64,000 nucleotides of DNA, taken from Golubevia sp. BC0850 (Eukaryota > Basidiomycota > Exobasidiomycetes > Golubeviales > Golubeviaceae). The stretch is from contig JAAVVG010000024.1 of the NCBI GenBank assembly GCA_012976225.1, positions 186,001 through 250,000 on the forward strand, written 5' to 3'. Under the pieces are notes generated by a model that saw only the letters and a program-made list of their open reading frames with translations, did not search any database and had not been told where the DNA came from. This document shows positions 59,920 to 64,000 of this stretch, one piece after another. A program made the translations under genes and the position numbers. Within the stretch, counting starts at the first letter, position 1; each line of letters opens with the position of its first letter.

Positions 59920-61129
59920 CTACTGAATTCCCTTCTCGTACATGTTCTTCTTTCCCTTCTCTTTACCCTCTGAGGTCTCCTTCGATTCTCCGTTCTCCAT
60001 CTCTTGCTTTGTTATCGTCATAGTTCTACTCCCTCCTCCGCCTCCAGATCCAGCTCCCCTAGCAGGTTTGCCTTTCTTCTCCTTCTTCGCCTTTCCCTCG
60101 CCTTCATCCGTCCGCTCCGAGCTTTTTGACTTTGATTTTGATCTTGAAGATTTATGATGATGATGATGATGATGGTGGTGGTGATGATGAGTGGCATGAT
60201 CTGGGATTTCGTCATGTTCATGTGAATGATTTCCATCACATTCATGACCTTCCTCTAGATGACCATCCTCAGAATTCGAGATAGCTTGCCCTTTTCCCTT
60301 TGAACTTGTATTTTCCTTCTCTATCTGTAGCTTCTTCTTCAATTTGGAGCTCAGCCTAGCTCCATCATCCGAATCGTCTGAATTCTCTTCCTCAGATCCA
60401 GCTTCAGAGGAATTGGATGCTGAGGAATCAGAACCTGACTTTCTCGATTTGGAATACTTGCGAAGATTGGACTTTGAGGTTCCTAGACTTTCAACTCTTG
60501 GAGGAGAAGAGGTCGAAGAACCTGAATCCGAATCGGAATTGGAGGAGGAAGAACCAGATGAGGAGGACCCTGAAGAGGAGGATTCGTCGAAGGCTCTTGG
60601 TTTGTGGTAGATACAGCAGACTGGAAGAAGAACAGAATGTTGGAAGGTAGAAAGAAGAAGGTGAGTTAGGATGAACAGAGAGATGTTGAGGATGGTTGAA
60701 CTGAGCTGCTTCTCAGCAGCTCCTCCTTGTACTTCTCCCATGGATCTGGAGCATTCATCCACTCAAAACTACTAGTGAATTCCAATAGCAACTATACTGG
60801 ATAGAACAGCCCAACAGCGCACCCTCGATGACCCTCGCAGTCAATCCAACACTCAGAGCTGCATCATGCTCTCATTACTCACTCTTGCTCTTCTTTCTTC
60901 CCATACCTTCGTTATCTACTGTCTCATCAGTCCAAACTACTCTTCTGCTGTCCAGATTTCCACCTCTCAATCTTAGGACGGACTGCTCTCTGCCATTCTG
61001 ACCTGCTTGACCTCCTGCTCCTGAACCATCATCTCCCTCTCCCTCTGGGGTTGGTGTCTCATGGATCGTTAGAGTTCTTGAAGCGTATGTTCCTGCTGCA
61101 GTTTGACCAGGTCTGCGACGAGTAGCCAT
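59920..61129 (-). CDS. YPI1: Type 1 phosphatase regulator YPI1 (PPP1R11/inhibitor-3 homologue), extended
   Basis: Exons 61129-60883 and 60620-59920 give 315 residues in phase. The conserved core crosses the splice junction: VVWTDETVDNEGMGRKKSK then ICCIYHKPRAFDE, the PP1-binding VxW-type motif and the CCIYHKPR signature of the family. SVLRLRGG lies just upstream. The usual proteins are about 125-155 residues; here about 180 residues are added after the core, very rich in Ser, Glu and Lys, with a run of 12 His (60151-60186) preceded by ATHHHH-type sequence and with basic RSKSKSKSS. The protein binds PP1 in the nucleus and modulates its activity. The His run is imperfect at codon level, so it is not a fresh simple-repeat expansion. 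Confidence 0.92.
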
Positions 61130-61920
61130 TCTGTAGTCGATGGTTGATATGACTTGTCTTGTTGGGAGAGAGAGAGAAGTTGCGACCTGCGTCGGATTTG
61201 CTTTCTCATCTCTCTTTTGGGAGACGCTTTCACTTCATTTCGAGATTTCGAATTTCACAACTAGTACTCACAGTGTTGAGAAACTCTCAGAGAGATACGA
61301 AGTCGCGCTTAGATCGTGATGGCAGAGACATTCGAGGCAAAGGTGAGGCGGTGAGGGCAGATCACCCTCGAATCGCAAGGAGAGGAACCCTGGTCTTGGT
61401 CTGAGATATGTATAGTAGATTATGAGAATGAGTTATTGAAATGGGAAACTGGGAAACAGTGTTTGAGAGTGAGATTTGAGGCTCGACGCTTGACGCTTGA
61501 CGGAAGGATCCTCGCCCCCTAAGGCATGCGGCATCCCTGAAAAAAACCAAATTTCTTCCTCGAGTTTCCCGCGATGTCTTTCCGCTTGCTCTTGCTTTCC
61601 TGCGATAATTCACTTTCAGCTGGCTAGAAAAACAGGATTGAAACCTTCTTCGAGGGGAGATACAAGGTCAAGGTTCCCTCCGTCTGACTCTATCCTGTTC
61701 GATTCGAGATCAATTTAATGCCCACTCCAAGTAAGGTCTATGGGTCGGAGTGTTCTTTTCCAGTCAAGGATTAGTTATGGAGACCTCCGTCCGCGGTTAC
61801 ATCGTCCATTACTATGTCAAGCCCCTGATATGAATCCACTCTCCAGTCTCCGTCTACGTCTACTATACCTTCTTCAACGTCCTTCACCTTTTGAGGTTTC
61901 AAAGCTGTCGAATCGGGACT
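61130..61920. other. Intergenic upstream of YPI1; no gene seen
   Basis: Divergent promoter region. Frames at 61159-61404, 61362-61613 and 61497-61718 are short, overlap on opposite strands and show no motif. Confidence 0.4.
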
Positions 61921-62316
61921 ATGTCGCTACTGTTCAGATCACTTCAACAAGAAAGACAGAAAAGACTTCGCGGCGTCTACATTTCCAAGATGGTAAACGA
62001 TCGATGGAACACCTCTGGATCTACAACGTTCTCTCAAATCACTTCAATCCGTTACTTATATCAACGTCGTTTCTCTTGAAGTTCAACCAATTTATCCCAT
62101 CAAGATTTCTATTCAAACTTCGCTCCAGCCTACTCCTACATTCAAACGTTTCTTTCCAATCCTTCTTTCGAGCTACTACATCTTATGTCCTTTCAGATCC
62201 TATTCTTAATCATGGTAGTCACATACGCATCTCAATTCGAAGACCAAAAAGTCCTTATCCTCCTGTTCGTCGTTCAGTGCCCTCTCGCTCTCATAGAAGG
62301 ACGTTGTGATGACTGA
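61921..62316 (+). CDS. Doubtful small hypothetical protein with hydrophobic C-terminus
   Basis: From an ATG at 61921 the frame reads MSLLFRSLQQERQKRLRGVY to about 62078, where a TGA interrupts. The same frame then continues YSNFAPAYSYIQTF and FQILFLIMVVTYASQFEDQK, a plausible membrane segment, to a stop at 62314-62316. A 45-nt intron (GTCGTT...CAAG, about 62062-62106) would join the parts in phase but has a weak donor. Another frame (61740-62309) is open for 189 codons, less protein-like. Low confidence: it may be leader or promoter sequence of HSP70. Confidence 0.25.
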
Positions 62317-62323
62317 AGAATCG

Positions 62324-62338
62324 AGAATGTTGTAGAAC
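62324..62338 (+). promoter_or_regulatory. Heat-shock-element-like site of the HSP70 gene
   Basis: Three alternating 5-bp units with exact spacing: GAA at 62325, TTG (expected TTC) at 62330 and GAA at 62335. One mismatch to nGAAnnTTCnnGAAn. It is 180 bp upstream of the ATG and about 56 bp upstream of a TATA-like box. Confidence 0.55.
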
Positions 62339-62393
62339 AACAAAAGTGGAGCTAAAAAATGTTCTCGACGCTTCTATTGGAAACCTTGAGAAA

Positions 62394-62400
62394 ATATAAG
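62394..62400 (+). promoter_or_regulatory. TATA-like box of the HSP70 gene
   Basis: ATATAAG, 118 bp before the ATG, in the right position downstream of the heat-shock-element-like site. Confidence 0.5.
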
Positions 62401-62517
62401 AGCGCGCTGGACATCTCTTTTCTTCTTATCCTCAACCCTGACCATTCGAATTTCCAAAAGGTCCAAATTCACATCCAAACTACTCAAACTTACATTACAT
62501 CAAACTCGCTTGAAATC

Positions 62518-64000
62518 ATGGTAAAAGCTGTCGGAATTGATTTGGGTAAGTGCGGTTATGCTCGAATGTTTTGAGTGGTGTTGTCATTCGCTGCCTTCCC
62601 CTCCTTCAGGTTCTAATCTTTTTCTCTTTCCTTTCTTTCTTATTTCCTACAGGAACCACTTACTCCTGTGCAGGTAAGTCTATCTATCCTGTAATGCTCC
62701 ACCTTCGACTCACTGCTGACCCTCGCTTCCTTCTCCCTCCCCTCTTCCCCCTCCTCTCTCTCTCTCTCTCTCTCTCCCCCTCCCTCCTGCCTCTCTTTCT
62801 TTAACGTGAAAGCTGTCTGGCAAAACGATAGAGTAGAGGTGAGTTATTGCAATTTTGAGATTCTTTTGTGTTGGAAGGGGGGATCTTGACTTTTTGGTGT
62901 CACATTTGGGTTGGGGGAGTCCTGAATTTTGAATTTGGGAATGTTGGGAGACGATCGGTCTTAGATTTCGGACGCTGACGTCCAACTGAGTGTGGAGATC
63001 GAGATTGGAAAGGTGTAGGATTGAGGGTCTGGAAGGTGTTAGTGGAGGCATGATGGATGTTGGAAAACTGGTTGTGAGATGTTGTAGATGATGAAAACTG
63101 AGGGAGGAAAGATGAAGATGATTTTGGTGTGGAAGATTGGAGGGGGAAAATTGGAGAGGAGAAGGCTGGATGAAGGTTGGAGGAAGATATGGAAGACATC
63201 TTGTCTTTTGTAAAGTCTCTCCCCGTCTCTCTCTCCTTTTCACTAGATCTCTCCAAATCCCCTCTCCTTTATCTCAGAATCATTCCCTCGCTGTCATCAA
63301 AGCATGAGGAGCTTGGCTTTGCATCAGATCAGTCTGACACTCTTCTTCTTCCTACTCACCTCTCTCCTTTCTCATCTAGGTCATCGCTAACGACCAAGGA
63401 AACAGAACCACTCCTTCTTATGGTGAGTACGAATTCGAGAGAGCCAGCCTATCCCCACGATTTCAGCTCTCATCCTCTTTCTTCCTCCCTCTCTACTTAT
63501 CACAGTCGCCTTCACTGATTCTGAACGTCTCATTGGAGATGCCGCCAAGAACCAAGTGGCCATGAACCCACACAACACAGGTGAGTTTCACATTCGTTTG
63601 AATGCTGGGATGGGGTAAGGCGACTCAGAGGAAAGAGAGCTGTCGAGAGCCATTGAGAGGATCTTCTTTTGGTCCACCTCATCCTCTAACCCACCTCCTG
63701 ACCATTCTGTCCATCTCTCCCCCCAGTCTTCGATGCCAAGCGTCTCATCGGACGCAAGTTCTCGGACGCTGATGTGCAAAGCGACATGAAACATTGGCCA
63801 TTCACTGTCATCGATGCCGCTGGAAAACCTCAAATCAAGGTCGAATACAAGGGAGAGGACAAGATCTTCACTCCAGAAGAGATCTCTTCCATGGTTCTCC
63901 TCAAGATGAGAGAGACCGCTGAAGCCTACCTCGGAGGAACTGTCAAGGACGCTGTCGTCACTGTCCCAGCCTACTTCAACGATTCTCAACGTCAAGCCAC
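62518..64000 (+). CDS. Cytosolic HSP70 (SSA-type), 5' part; runs off the window
   Basis: Exons 62518-62545, 62653-62673, 62813-62838, 63380-63422, 63506-63580 and 63727 onward read in phase for the first 155 residues: [71 protein letters not shown]. The phosphate-1 motif GIDLGTTYSC and FNDSQRQAT place it as a cytosolic, constitutive or heat-inducible Hsp70 with no signal or transit peptide. Five introns interrupt the first 70 codons, two of the exons being only 21 and 26 nt. Intron 3 (62839-63379) is 541 bp, by far the longest I resolved in the window. Chaperone for folding and translocation. Confidence 0.95.
62754..62776 (+). repeat. CT microsatellite in HSP70 intron 2
   Basis: About 11 CT units forming part of the polypyrimidine tract before the acceptor at 62812. 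Confidence 0.85.

Noticed and set aside
61740-62309. 189-codon open frame upstream of HSP70
   Set aside because: The translation is Arg/Ser/Leu-rich with no domain, and a different frame over the same bases gives a more protein-like hydrophobic segment; not listed as a gene in this frame.

Overview
The window comes from a fungal nuclear genome, most likely a basidiomycete. Nearly every gene is broken by short introns (about 50-110 bp) with donors close to GTGAGT, acceptors close to YAG and CTNAC-like branch sites. The protein set is typically fungal: a PDR-type ABC pump, NADH glutamate synthase, a class II cAMP phosphodiesterase, HAM1-like, PRM10-like and YPI1 proteins, plus secreted GH16, DPBB and FAD-linked oxidases. 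The class cannot be decided by reading; Pucciniomycotina is a guess.

Left third (1-29 kb). FSH-type serine hydrolase (-), GRE2/DFR-like reductase that lacks the usual catalytic Lys (-), a very intron-rich full-size PDR transporter (-), a small cryptic gene (-), an RRM+R3H RNA-binding protein of the Cip2/Pin4 kind (+), a secreted double-psi beta-barrel protein (+) convergent with a secreted FAD-linked oxidase that has a 12-nt microexon (-), a LYR-like protein (-) head-to-head with a cyclase-family enzyme (+), and a ThrE/PRM10-like membrane protein (+).

Middle (29-48.4 kb). This is the most unusual part. A full PDE1-type cAMP phosphodiesterase (-) lies at the left and a full GLT1-type glutamate synthase (+) at the right. 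Both carry one copy of a 2,089-bp segment (31539-33627 and 46188-48276) in inverted orientation, of equal length and without a difference in any stretch I compared. The segment holds the GLT1 3' end, the GLT1-PDE1 intergenic region and the PDE1 5' end. The left copy is therefore a promoterless GLT1 tail joined to the intact PDE1; the right copy is an intact GLT1 tail followed by a PDE1 5' fragment fused to unrelated DNA. The arrangement fits a recent 12.6-kb inversion with a staggered break, and predicts a segment that could flip without damaging either gene. Inside it lie GC-rich hairpins, an array of degenerate palindromic repeats, and a secreted Cys-rich protein gene whose frame appears broken.

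Right third (48.4-64 kb). Secreted GH16 glucanase (-), a cyclin-L-like protein (-) whose ATG is 3 bp from the ATG of a divergent unknown gene (+), a HAM1-like protein (-), a possible MATH-like protein (-), an extended YPI1 homologue with a 12-His run (-), a doubtful small membrane-protein gene (+), and the 5' part of a cytosolic HSP70 (+) with a heat-shock-element-like site.

I saw no reverse transcriptase, integrase, capsid or transposase coding sequence, no CRISPR array, and recognised no rRNA or tRNA gene. Exon borders were derived by hand from splice signals and reading phase. Where total coding length is stated, the exons sum to a whole number of codons.
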